Of a stretch of DNA of 40,340 nucleotides, positions 26,601 to 35,558 are shown piece by piece. This DNA is from Clostridium sp. D53t1_180928_C8. GTDB lineage: Bacteria > Bacillota > Clostridia > Clostridiales > Clostridiaceae. The DNA is taken from the NCBI RefSeq assembly GCF_015667795.1, contig NZ_JADPEL010000028.1, forward strand, positions 1 through 40,340. Reading direction: 5' to 3'. A program made the translations under genes and the position numbers. Position 1 is the first letter of the stretch, and each line of letters begins with the position of its first letter. Below the pieces are notes generated by a model. The model did no database searches and was not told where the DNA came from. It worked only from the letters and a program-made list of their open reading frames with translations.

Positions 26601-27042
26601 TAGTTATATAAGTCATAGAAATTTGTTGAGTAAGCACTTGATTACCTATATCGTAAAATCCTCTAGGCATAGTATCTACTTGGCAAGAAACTGTTATTCC
26701 GGAAAAATTATATCCAAAAGGAATTACAGTTCCATTTTTAAATTTAGTATTACATTTTACTGTAATGCTAAATACAAAACTGATTTCCATAGGTGCAATG
26801 TCTTTTAGATTAACCCAGGAATAAGTAATGCTATTATCAGCATTAGTTACACTAGAGGTTTGGGTTACTGTTGATGCTGAGAGTGCCATACCATCAGGTA
26901 AAGTAAGTTTAATGTCTAAATTATATAATCTTTGACTAGAACTAAGATTTTGTATATTTATATTAAATGAAGATGTATTTCCTATTATAATTGGGATGTT
27001 TTGAGTATTACTAATATTCAGATTTAGTATATTAGAAGGCAT
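23602..27042 (-). CDS. Large DUF11-repeat protein without signal peptide
   Basis: The 1146-residue protein is almost entirely beta-rich, Thr/Ser/Asn/Ile-rich DUF11-type repeats. Recurrent marks are NTGN/NSS turns, YTVTI strands and TLPDG-like endings, for example the FTLNDTLSASW, KDILPNGG and YFLPDGIFY segments. It starts MPSNILNLNISN with no signal peptide and ends PDPF with no LPxTG, S-layer or membrane anchor. I see no catalytic motif. DUF11 domains are Ig-like or stalk-building modules. A protein made without a secretion signal in a spore-former may be assembled on the spore from the mother cell; this is inference. AAGGAG precedes the ATG at 27042. It is divergent from the 2692-residue DUF11 gene, which suggests joint control. 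Confidence 0.8.
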   Translation of the reverse strand: MPSNILNLNISNTQNIPIIIGNTSSFNINIQNLSSSQRLYNLDIKLTLPDGMALSASTVTQTSSVTNADNSITYSWVNLKDIAPMEISFVFSITVKCNTKFKNGTVIPFGYNFSGITVSCQVDTMPRGFYDIGNQVLTQQISMTYITTMFTGIITTSSKVLKGAGTSASLTDYTQVTTATCKFTNNSLSASLVNITILLDDGIRYIGNMNLSGTDASKFSAPTVNLVNINGKLYTQLYWGNINLSISSSTTLIFSYAIWNKYNSNQGNLIVHGTTLNMSINMTSADPLINSTYNSNCRFSAMDLIITTSISKSIVDVQTAITYIYVYKVGQYYNIQNIIVNYFLPDGIFYISSSSIPISAVDDPTMQGYYITYNFSLATANSSKTVTLSAKVDSYYRYKFDSQHFNLPVVASDPFLATTDISGTLVSLLSTATDNTNVSSSIGIGSITKQFVKGYYKDGTPKAINSLAPGDLAEYLLTYSASTLQAIQKQVYIDDFFPLSADPITSLNYIYTGITPTVSPQLISPHGVDFNYGDIAGLSSGTIDFKVPIALLGSSAQNANLMKLKGINTYGYAYSTRAQVNFNIGTPNLTLTKTVTGPNKSAIQSNEIYTYTVTISNSSNLGTETDAFDFTLNDTLSASWFTLNQSSINITGTGSYNSPTIQGNNIVIYINKLAPGTFITLSYKVTISSVLSPGVTITTTATTTNPYSQVYNASSTNFQYSNLNKSASVSLSSLAIALTKTNFTSTFKVGSLITYTLSITVPQGTIVYGLYAKDILPNGGQNYLGPSYRNNITITPNVSSNVVTFPTEGTIDARSSSQTITYIFTAKITNSTKTLNTTTSTQTNTLQCLYQQAQSSSYSTIIKSLTLTINHPNILMNLSVTDKTNSTTYTSNANINVNSLLQFKLIFQNNSAINLLNGTLTIPVDINFVFYSIDTTSLCTAAYNPTSKNIIITIPQLIPSQSGYILFTVKPQASSRVGTTINTQATVTSYYNDISTTKVYGGESSNILNCVLPPGVSLNPNPIYKINDSTAFIVTPPGNTAIILDYFQNTGGGYDDFTLIIQKVSLPYSLYIDNVKIADIPANTLYQDDLAILASLAPNTSKVIKITTVIPSSQSLGSRYDFTVTAQSKTSPYPKKTVLNIDPDPF

Positions 27043-27221
27043 AATAGATCACTCCTTAAAATTTATTCATTATATTATATTTAAGGTTCAATAATTATGT
27101 TACGTAAAGAATAAAAAAAATGTCTAATATACAATAATTTTGTAACTAAAGAGAGTTTTACTTAATATAGTATATTAGAGTTTTTAGAAATCTCTAAGAT
27201 TAAAGAAAAGGAGATAATAAA
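27043..27221. promoter_or_regulatory. Divergent promoter region of the two DUF11 genes
   Basis: This 179-bp gap must hold both promoters. On the plus strand, ATACAAT (27129-27135) with ATA about 15 bases upstream (27111-27113) resembles a sigma-E pair. TTGTAA (27140-27145) and TAATAT (27163-27168), 17 bases apart, resemble a weak vegetative promoter. Neither is decisive, and no clear minus-strand promoter is seen. Confidence 0.3.
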
Positions 27222-30200
27222 ATGGCATTAATACAACGGTATTCATCTGTTGACAAAGTTGTTTTAGTTTCAACAGGAAACACATTTATGGTTTGTGGTA
27301 ATAGCAGCGTACCAGATGTAAATACCTCTGATTTAATAAAAATAGATGGAACCACAACAAGAGATTGGACACAATCTGGAAGTACTGCAAATTTAAATAT
27401 TATAAGCAATAGTACTGTATTGTATGCAGAGCTTGTATGGTATTCTACTGTATTTAGTAATGTATCAGGAGCTTTAGATTTAAGAAGTATTCAAGACAGT
27501 TCAATAACATTTACAACATCTAAAGGAAGTTATCAAATTACACCTCAATATATAGATAGTTATACAGGTGCATCAGGAACTGTAGATAGATATAGAGCAG
27601 CTGATGTTACAACTTATGTGCAAGCAGCATTAGCAGGGAATTATACGGTTTCTAATGTTCCTATTAGTGTTCCAGCTACAGGATTAAGTAATTCAAGAGG
27701 TGGATGGTCATTATCAGTAATTTACAGAAATGATTTATTTAAACCACAAAAGGTTCTTTATAATTCAGGTATATCAGTAGCAACACCAAGTACTCCATTG
27801 CAAACAACACTTACAGGGTTTACTACTAGTTCTGATACTACACTATTAAAAGGTAGTATAAATATAATTTGTGCTAATGGTCAGCCTTTAATAGGAAACG
27901 AGTATGTAATGGCTGGACCATCTTTTGCTCAATTAAGCAATATAGGAAATACAGTATTTAGTCCAAATCCTAATCCAGGAACAGTTCCTAATAACGCAGG
28001 AAATAATTTTTTTGCGGGGTTAATTAATATAGCTGATCCAGTAAATTCTAGTAATGGACTTTTAAATATAAATGGAACTAATGGAACTCATAATAATGAT
28101 GGATTTGTTCCTATGCAAGCAGTGGGAAATAGAAATAAGTGGGACATTACTAATGTGGATATATCAAATACTTTAGTTACTAATCAAACAATAATTGCAG
28201 GTCAAATGACAACAAGTACAGATGTAGATGGAATTCAATTAGTGGCTTTAGGGACACAAGTATATTCAAAAGCTCCAAATATTATAGGAACATTAGATGC
28301 ATATGATATTGATGGTGATGGTGAATACAATGTTCAAGTTGGAGAAGCACAAGTTTATGCTATCCATATAAAAAATGATGGAGATGTAGATGCAAATAAT
28401 GTTATAGTATCAGCCACTATTGATTCAACAACTACTTTTGTTCCAGGATCTGTAGTTATAAATGGAGTAACTAATTCTACAGCTAATATATTAAATGGAA
28501 TTAATATTGGAACAGTAAGTGCTAGTGCAGTTGTAAATATATTATTTACTGTTAAGGTTAATGCATTACCTTCAGGTGGGTTATTATATCAAAATGCAAA
28601 TTATAGTTATCAATTTACTTCAGGATTAGATATAATTACAAATAATTGTATTACTAATACTATAGAATTAATAGTTCAACAGGGATTATTAACTATTACT
28701 AAATCAGCATCTAAAACTACAATGAATGTAAATGATACGGTAACTTATACAATAGATATTAAAAATACTGGTACAGAAATTGGGAAAAATTTATTTTTCC
28801 AAGATAAAATGGATTCAAGTTGTTCAGTTGTAGCAGAAAGTGTAGTAATAGATGGAGTAGCTCACACAGATTATGACCCAGTAACAGGATTTAGTTTGCT
28901 TGATTTAGCAGTTGGTAATAGCACTGAAATAGTATTTCAAGCAAAAGTAAATTCATTACCTGCATCAACAAAGATAACTAATGTTAGTTTTATTTCTTAT
29001 GGATATGTATATAATCAATATGGATATTTAAGAGAAAAAACTGCTATTAGCAATCCAACTAATATACAAGTTCAATTTGTGGATGTAATTGGAGAAAGGT
29101 GTAATAATAATTATTATCCTAATATAGGAGATACAGTAACTTATACACTTAGTTTAACTAATATAGGTAATATTTCAGCAACAGGAGTTCAAGTATTAGA
29201 GCCAAGCGTACCAGGAGCTACTTTCGTTAGTGGTAGTGTTATTATTAATGGAACAAGTAGTTCAGCTTTAAATCCATTTACAGGATTTATTTTATCAAAT
29301 CCAATAAATGCAAATCAAACAACCAATATACAATATCAAGTCTTGGTAAATAGTATTAATCCAGATAGTTTAATTCAAAATACAGCTAAGATTCCATTTA
29401 AGTATCAAATCACTACTGGTGGAACTGTAATTAATTCAGAAAAAGATTCTAATACAGTAGATACAGTAACTAATTATGTATGTATAAATGCAGTTAAAAC
29501 TGTTGATAAAGCATATGCATTAATAAATGATATTTTATATTATACAGTACAAATAACTAATTATGGAAATATAAATGCTACTAATACCGTATTTTTAGAT
29601 AGTTTACAATCAAATATTTCTTTTGTAGCAGGAACAGTAGTTATAAATGGAATAACTTATCCAGCATATAATCCAACAGTAGGATTTACACTAGGTAGTA
29701 TATGCCCAAATGATTCTATAGATGTTACTTTCCAAGTTAAAGTAAATACCTTGCCAAACCCTAATATAGTATACAATGCAGCTAATTTAGTTTATAGTTA
29801 TAAGCCAGATCCAAATGGAAGTGTTTTAACAAGTACTAAATTTACCAATATAGTTGAAACTACTATAAATCAAGCTCAATATACAGTAGTTAAATCAGTA
29901 GATAAGATTTATGCACAAACTGGAGATCCTGTAGTGTATACAACAACTATAGCTAATACAGGTACTGTAAATTTAACAAATATAAAATTTGCAGATTATA
30001 TAGGAGTATTTTTAAATTTTGTATCTGGAACTGTCTATATTAACGGTGTTAATTATCCAACTCTTAATCCTTCCACACAATTTCCAATAGATGATTTACA
30101 TCCTGGAGATACTACAACAATAATATTTGCTACAACAATAGTATCAAATACTCCAGTTGGCTATATTCCTAATATGTCTGAAGTTACTTTAAGTTATAAA

Positions 30201-33200
30201 GAAAATCCAGATAGTCCTATAATAACTAAAACAGTATATTCAAATCAAGTTATAACCTATGATCCATATGCAAAAATAGATTTAGTAAAGAGTGTGGATA
30301 AGTTATATGCAGCTGTAGGAGATACTTTAACTTACTCTTTTACAGTAACTAATAATGGAAATGCTAATGCATTAAATACTCTATTTAATGATACAATTCA
30401 AGCAGAATCATCATTTGTATCAGGATCTGTTTTGTTAAATGGTGTAAGTAAGCCAGATTATAATCCAGTAACAGGATTTACACTAGGAACAATGAATAGT
30501 GGTCAAGTTGTAACAGTGCAATTCCAAGTAACAGTAAATAGTTTACCAAGTCCTAATACTATTAAAAATAATGCAACAACATCTTATAGTTATTATGTTG
30601 ATCCAACGGGGCAACCAATAAATAAGACTTCAACTTCTAATATAGTAACTACAGTAATTAATTCTTATTCAGCAACATTAACTAAATCTGTAGATAAAAT
30701 GTATTCAACAATTGGTGATATATTAAATTATACTGTTACTGTAAATAATACAGGAACAGTAACATTAACAAATGCTACTTTAACTGATTTAATTCCAAGT
30801 GGAGTAACTTTTGTAGCAGGTTCAGTAGTAATTGGTGGTATAAGTAATCCAAGTGTTAATCCAAATACAGGCTTTTCAATAACTGATATATTACCAGGTG
30901 GAAATGTTGTAATAACATTTAAAGCAACAGTAACTAGCGTTCCAACTCCACCACAAATTAAAAATACTGCTAATTTAGCTTTCAAATATCAAATGAGTCC
31001 AACCTCACCATATATTAATGGTACTCTAACAAGTAATACTGTAACAACTAATGTAAATACTATGGCAGTAACTAACACAAAGAGTGTAAGTAAAATGTAT
31101 GCAACAGTACCAGATACTTTAACTTATACTTCTGTTATAGTTAACAAAGGTAACGTAAGTATTACAAATACTAATTTTATTGATAATGTACCAAATAATT
31201 TAACTTTTGTAACTGGATCAGTAAAGATAAATGGAACAGCTTATTCTTCTTATGATCCTAATGTTGGATTTACTTTAGGAAGTATTAATGCAGGAGCAAA
31301 TGTAATAGTAACCTTTGATGTAACAGTAGATAGTGTGCCATCAAATGGATATGTTACAAATTCATCTATTATAAATTATCAATATAATATTGATCCAACT
31401 GCACCTTATATTTCAGCTTCAGTAATAAGTAATACTGTAACAACCTATATAAATTTAGGTGATTTAACAATAATTAAAGCTGCAGATAGAAGTATTGTGA
31501 GATTAACTAATATTATCACTTATAATTTTGTTATTACTAATATAGGTAACACATTATTGAAGAATGTATTATTTGAAGATATATTACAAGCTGAGTCTTC
31601 ATTTAATAGTGGTACAGTATATGTAAATGGAGTAAATATGCCAAGCTATAATCCTAATACAGGATTTAGTTTAAGTGATATTCCAGTAGGACAACAAACT
31701 ACTATTAGTTTTAAGGTAACTGCTAATTCAATTCCAGCTAACAATGAGTTGTTGAATAGTGGCAATGTAAATTATGCTTATTATGTAGATCCAAATGGAA
31801 GTTTAACAACTAAGACAAAAACTTCAAATACAACAACTGTATATGTATATGATACTATTGTATCTACTAATAAATCTGTAGATAAAGCAATAGCTAAAAT
31901 AGGAGATACTTTAAACTTTACTATTACAGTTAGTAATGAGGGAAATGTTTCAGCACAACATGTTGTATTTAAAGATACTTTAGATAGTAATATTTCATTT
32001 ATCACAAATTCTGTATATATAAATGGAACTCAACAAACAGGATATAATCCTAATACAGGGTTTAATTTAGCTGATATAGCAGCAGGCACAACAACAACAG
32101 TTACTTTTGCAGCAATAATTATTAGTAGACCAGCTAATAATATTATCTATAACTATGCAGCAATTAATTATGACTATACTGTAGGAACACAAATTATTAC
32201 TGCTAATATTAACACTAATACTACTCAAACTTATGTTGCAGTAGGTGAGTTAACTATTACAAAAGCAGTAGATAAATATTATGCAACAGTTGGAGATAAT
32301 TTAGCTTATTCAGTACTAATTACTAATACAGGTTCAGTAAATGCAACAAATTTAACTTTCCAAGATTTAATTCCAGCATCAGCTTCATTTAATACTGGAA
32401 CAATTATAGTAGATGGAGTAGCACAATCAAGCTATAATCCAAATACAGGTTTTGCTTTAACAGATTTAACACCAAAGCAAGCTCATACAGTAACGTTCAG
32501 TATTAAAGCACTTTCATTACCTCAAAGTGGTGAAATTGATAATACCGCTGATGTAACATTCACTTATAAGTTAACATCAACAGATAGTCCAGTAACAATA
32601 ACAACTCCTTCTAACACTGTTATAACCTATATTAAAGTAGGTAATTTATCAGCTACAAAGACTGTTGATAAAGCATATGCAACAATAGGAGATATACTAA
32701 ATTATACTGTTACTATTAATAATTTAGGCAATGCAAATTGCTTTAATGTATTTTTCCAAGATATGATTCAATTTGATGCTGGTTTTGTAACTGGTTCTGT
32801 AAAAATTAATGGAGTATCCTATGGTTCTTATAATCCCAATACAGGATTTAATTTGGATGCTATTGCTGGGTATGGAACTACAGTTGTTACCTTTGCTGTA
32901 ACAGTAAAAACTTTACCAATAAGCAATTATATTTATAACTTTGCAACAGATAGCTATAGTTATTATATAGACCCAACTAATCAACCAGTAGTAGTTGAAG
33001 GTCAAACTAATACAGTAAACACAAGAATTAATGTAGGTAGCGTAACTCCAACTAAGTCAGTTAGTAAGGCTTATGCAACTATAGGTGATTTAATAACTTA
33101 TACAGTTAATGTTGTAAATACAGGTAATACAGTTGCTAGCAATGTAAATTTTAGAGATGTTATTCCTACAGGTTTAACATTTGTTACAGGTTCAGTAACT

Positions 33201-35300
33201 ATTAATGGAACTTCTTATGCAAGCTATAATCCTTATTCAAGTTTCACGTTAGGAAATATTAATTCTGGTAATACTGTAGTAGTAGTTTTCCAAGCTACTG
33301 TAACATCAGTACCAAATCCATCATTAGCAAGTAATACAGCTAATTTAACATTTAGCTATAGAGTAAATCCAAGTGGATCAGATATTCCAGTACAAATTAA
33401 TTCAAATACTGTAACAACTCAAATTAATTTAGGTTCATTATCATTAGCTAAAACTGTAGATAAGATGTATGCTACAATGGGAGATGTATTGACTTATACT
33501 GTTGTTGTAACTAATAATGGTAATATAAATGCTAATAGTGTAATATTCACAGACAACTTGCAAAGTGATGTAACATTTAATGCAGGTTCAGTAAAAGTCA
33601 ATGGAACAACTCAGCCAAGTTATGACCCTACTATAGGATTTAGTTTAGGCAATATAGCGCCATTGATTAGTGTAACAGTAGTATTTACAGTTACTGTAAT
33701 TCAAAATCCAACACATGCTTCAGTATTAAACTACGCAGTAGGAACATTCACTTATCAAGTTGATCCTAATGGTCAATATTATAGTAGTTCTTATCAATCT
33801 AATACAGTATATACTACAATTATTCAACCAAGTTTAACTTCAACTAAAACTGTTGATAAAGCATATGCAACTATTCAAGATGTTTTAAACTATGGTGTTT
33901 TAGTTAAAAATACAGGTAATACAACTATTTCACAATTATTATTTACAGACTTTTTATCAAATGGTGCAGCATTCTTAGCAGGTACAGTAATAATTGATGG
34001 AGTAAGTTATCCAACTTATGATCCAACAGCTGGATTTAACTTGCCAAATATACTTGTATCAGGAAATACTTCACTAATCCAATTCCAAGCAACAGTAACA
34101 ACATTTCCCAATCCACCACAAGTAACAAACTATGGTGTATCAAATGGTATTTACTATATAGACCCACAAGGGCCAAGCTATCCTATTACTGCAACATCAA
34201 ATACTGTAACAACTAATGTTAATATAGGTAGTTTATCTAATACTAAAACAGTAGATAATATGTATGCAAAGGTTAATGATACAATAAACTATACTTCTAC
34301 AATTACTAATACAGGTAATGTAAATGCAACAAACTTATTCTTTACAGATATAATGCAATCAGGATTAATGTTTGTAGCTGGAACAGTAATGATAAATGGT
34401 GTTGTATATCCATCATATGATCCAACAGTTGGATTTAGTTTATCTAATTTAGCACCATCTCAAACTGTAACTGTAGAATTTGGAGCTAAGATAATTTCAT
34501 TACCAACTCCAGCATATGTAACAAACACCTCTAATATTAACTTTAGTTATCAAATAAATCCAACTGGAACAATTATAACTAAGGATCAACCAAGTAATGC
34601 AGTAAATACTAATGTAGTATTGGGTAAAATAACAACAACTAAGGTTGTGGATAAATCTATAGCTACTTTAGGGGACGATTTAACCTATACTATCACATTA
34701 ACTAATGTAGGAAATGTAATTGACTATAATGTTATATTTCAAGATATACCATCAGCTGGGGTAACGTTTAAAACTGGTAGTGTAATAGTAAATGGAGTAA
34801 ATAAACCATTATTTAATCCAACAGCTGGATTTAGTTTAGGAAATATACCAATAGGTAATGTAGTAACAATACAATTTGTAGCAACAGTGGTTTCAGTTCC
34901 TAGTACTAATCAAGTAACTAACCAAGCAGTTGTTAATTATCAATATCCAGTAGATCCAAAACAACCATATTACACTGATACTAGTTATTCTAATACTGTG
35001 ACAACAAATATAGCATATGGAAACTTAAGTGTTACTAAGGCTGTTAATAAAAAGTTTGCAACTATTGGTGAACAACTCACTTATACAATTACTATTGTTA
35101 ATACAGGCAACATTAATGCTACTAATGTTGTATTCCAAGATCCAAATCCAAGAAATACAGTATTTGTTATTGGTTCAGTAACAGTAAATGGAATAGCATA
35201 TACAAATTATAATCCAGCAGCTGGATTTGATTTAGGTATAATGACACCAGGTCAAATCATAACAGTTGTTTATAAAGTTCAAGTTATTGAATTATGTTAA
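27222..35300 (+). CDS. Giant DUF11-repeat protein, 18 repeats, no signal peptide
   Basis: The 2692-residue protein has an N-terminal non-repeat domain (about 1-350), opening MALIQRYSSVDKVVLVSTGN and with a STVLYAELVW strand. This fits the start of a Bacillus/Clostridium DUF11 family that begins without a secretion signal. Eighteen DUF11 repeats of about 118-140 residues follow. Each starts like K(S/T)VDKxYATIGD-xLxYTV and runs through NTGN, F(V)xGSVxINGVxxPxYxPxxGF, then an IxxG-xxVxF segment. The last repeat stops early at VYKVQVIELC, without the final strands, and ends in Cys. There is no anchor. A long beta-stalk is likely; spore-surface location is inferred from the missing signal and the nearby Csp genes. 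The ATG follows AAAAGGAG. Confidence 0.88.
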   Translation: MALIQRYSSVDKVVLVSTGNTFMVCGNSSVPDVNTSDLIKIDGTTTRDWTQSGSTANLNIISNSTVLYAELVWYSTVFSNVSGALDLRSIQDSSITFTTSKGSYQITPQYIDSYTGASGTVDRYRAADVTTYVQAALAGNYTVSNVPISVPATGLSNSRGGWSLSVIYRNDLFKPQKVLYNSGISVATPSTPLQTTLTGFTTSSDTTLLKGSINIICANGQPLIGNEYVMAGPSFAQLSNIGNTVFSPNPNPGTVPNNAGNNFFAGLINIADPVNSSNGLLNINGTNGTHNNDGFVPMQAVGNRNKWDITNVDISNTLVTNQTIIAGQMTTSTDVDGIQLVALGTQVYSKAPNIIGTLDAYDIDGDGEYNVQVGEAQVYAIHIKNDGDVDANNVIVSATIDSTTTFVPGSVVINGVTNSTANILNGINIGTVSASAVVNILFTVKVNALPSGGLLYQNANYSYQFTSGLDIITNNCITNTIELIVQQGLLTITKSASKTTMNVNDTVTYTIDIKNTGTEIGKNLFFQDKMDSSCSVVAESVVIDGVAHTDYDPVTGFSLLDLAVGNSTEIVFQAKVNSLPASTKITNVSFISYGYVYNQYGYLREKTAISNPTNIQVQFVDVIGERCNNNYYPNIGDTVTYTLSLTNIGNISATGVQVLEPSVPGATFVSGSVIINGTSSSALNPFTGFILSNPINANQTTNIQYQVLVNSINPDSLIQNTAKIPFKYQITTGGTVINSEKDSNTVDTVTNYVCINAVKTVDKAYALINDILYYTVQITNYGNINATNTVFLDSLQSNISFVAGTVVINGITYPAYNPTVGFTLGSICPNDSIDVTFQVKVNTLPNPNIVYNAANLVYSYKPDPNGSVLTSTKFTNIVETTINQAQYTVVKSVDKIYAQTGDPVVYTTTIANTGTVNLTNIKFADYIGVFLNFVSGTVYINGVNYPTLNPSTQFPIDDLHPGDTTTIIFATTIVSNTPVGYIPNMSEVTLSYKENPDSPIITKTVYSNQVITYDPYAKIDLVKSVDKLYAAVGDTLTYSFTVTNNGNANALNTLFNDTIQAESSFVSGSVLLNGVSKPDYNPVTGFTLGTMNSGQVVTVQFQVTVNSLPSPNTIKNNATTSYSYYVDPTGQPINKTSTSNIVTTVINSYSATLTKSVDKMYSTIGDILNYTVTVNNTGTVTLTNATLTDLIPSGVTFVAGSVVIGGISNPSVNPNTGFSITDILPGGNVVITFKATVTSVPTPPQIKNTANLAFKYQMSPTSPYINGTLTSNTVTTNVNTMAVTNTKSVSKMYATVPDTLTYTSVIVNKGNVSITNTNFIDNVPNNLTFVTGSVKINGTAYSSYDPNVGFTLGSINAGANVIVTFDVTVDSVPSNGYVTNSSIINYQYNIDPTAPYISASVISNTVTTYINLGDLTIIKAADRSIVRLTNIITYNFVITNIGNTLLKNVLFEDILQAESSFNSGTVYVNGVNMPSYNPNTGFSLSDIPVGQQTTISFKVTANSIPANNELLNSGNVNYAYYVDPNGSLTTKTKTSNTTTVYVYDTIVSTNKSVDKAIAKIGDTLNFTITVSNEGNVSAQHVVFKDTLDSNISFITNSVYINGTQQTGYNPNTGFNLADIAAGTTTTVTFAAIIISRPANNIIYNYAAINYDYTVGTQIITANINTNTTQTYVAVGELTITKAVDKYYATVGDNLAYSVLITNTGSVNATNLTFQDLIPASASFNTGTIIVDGVAQSSYNPNTGFALTDLTPKQAHTVTFSIKALSLPQSGEIDNTADVTFTYKLTSTDSPVTITTPSNTVITYIKVGNLSATKTVDKAYATIGDILNYTVTINNLGNANCFNVFFQDMIQFDAGFVTGSVKINGVSYGSYNPNTGFNLDAIAGYGTTVVTFAVTVKTLPISNYIYNFATDSYSYYIDPTNQPVVVEGQTNTVNTRINVGSVTPTKSVSKAYATIGDLITYTVNVVNTGNTVASNVNFRDVIPTGLTFVTGSVTINGTSYASYNPYSSFTLGNINSGNTVVVVFQATVTSVPNPSLASNTANLTFSYRVNPSGSDIPVQINSNTVTTQINLGSLSLAKTVDKMYATMGDVLTYTVVVTNNGNINANSVIFTDNLQSDVTFNAGSVKVNGTTQPSYDPTIGFSLGNIAPLISVTVVFTVTVIQNPTHASVLNYAVGTFTYQVDPNGQYYSSSYQSNTVYTTIIQPSLTSTKTVDKAYATIQDVLNYGVLVKNTGNTTISQLLFTDFLSNGAAFLAGTVIIDGVSYPTYDPTAGFNLPNILVSGNTSLIQFQATVTTFPNPPQVTNYGVSNGIYYIDPQGPSYPITATSNTVTTNVNIGSLSNTKTVDNMYAKVNDTINYTSTITNTGNVNATNLFFTDIMQSGLMFVAGTVMINGVVYPSYDPTVGFSLSNLAPSQTVTVEFGAKIISLPTPAYVTNTSNINFSYQINPTGTIITKDQPSNAVNTNVVLGKITTTKVVDKSIATLGDDLTYTITLTNVGNVIDYNVIFQDIPSAGVTFKTGSVIVNGVNKPLFNPTAGFSLGNIPIGNVVTIQFVATVVSVPSTNQVTNQAVVNYQYPVDPKQPYYTDTSYSNTVTTNIAYGNLSVTKAVNKKFATIGEQLTYTITIVNTGNINATNVVFQDPNPRNTVFVIGSVTVNGIAYTNYNPAAGFDLGIMTPGQIITVVYKVQVIELC
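28274..35297 (+). repeat. Tandem protein-level repeats (DUF11, 18 copies)
   Basis: Related segments of about 355-420 bp run head to tail through the giant gene. The DNA is diverged between copies, with short conserved blocks at the VDKxYATIGD and INGV segments. The pattern shows old duplications under protein-level constraint, with some neighbours more alike than others. Confidence 0.85.
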
Positions 35301-35360
35301 GATAAAATTGTATTATCAGAAAAAGTTAATGTTTTAAAAGACTTTAAGAGTTATTAATTG

Positions 35361-35411
35361 AGAAGTTATCATGTAAATATATTTCTATAGTCATATATGA
35401 TAGCTTCTTTT
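35361..35411 (+). terminator. Terminator after the giant DUF11 gene
   Basis: A 12-bp stem (35361-35372 against 35397-35408, one wobble) with a 24-base loop is followed by a short T-run, 60 bases after the stop codon. Confidence 0.55.
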
Positions 35412-35449
35412 AATTAAATTTATATATACTTATAATAATAAGTAAGTTA

Positions 35450-35492
35450 ATATAGCTAGTGAAATAAATGCTTTACTAGCTATATTTTTTTT
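35450..35492 (+). terminator. Second terminator, 11-bp perfect stem
   Basis: ATATAGCTAGT (35450-35460) pairs with 35475-35485, followed by an eight-T run. A TATAAT at 35431-35436 lies just upstream without a good -35. Confidence 0.8.
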
Positions 35493-35558
35493 GAATTTTA
35501 GGTTTTAAATTTATATTTTTAAGTTTTATAGTGTTAATAAATGAAATGGAGATAAAGA

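Noticed and set aside
30728-32005. Minus-strand open frames inside the giant DUF11 gene
   Set aside because: Antisense shadows of repeat DNA without start signals.
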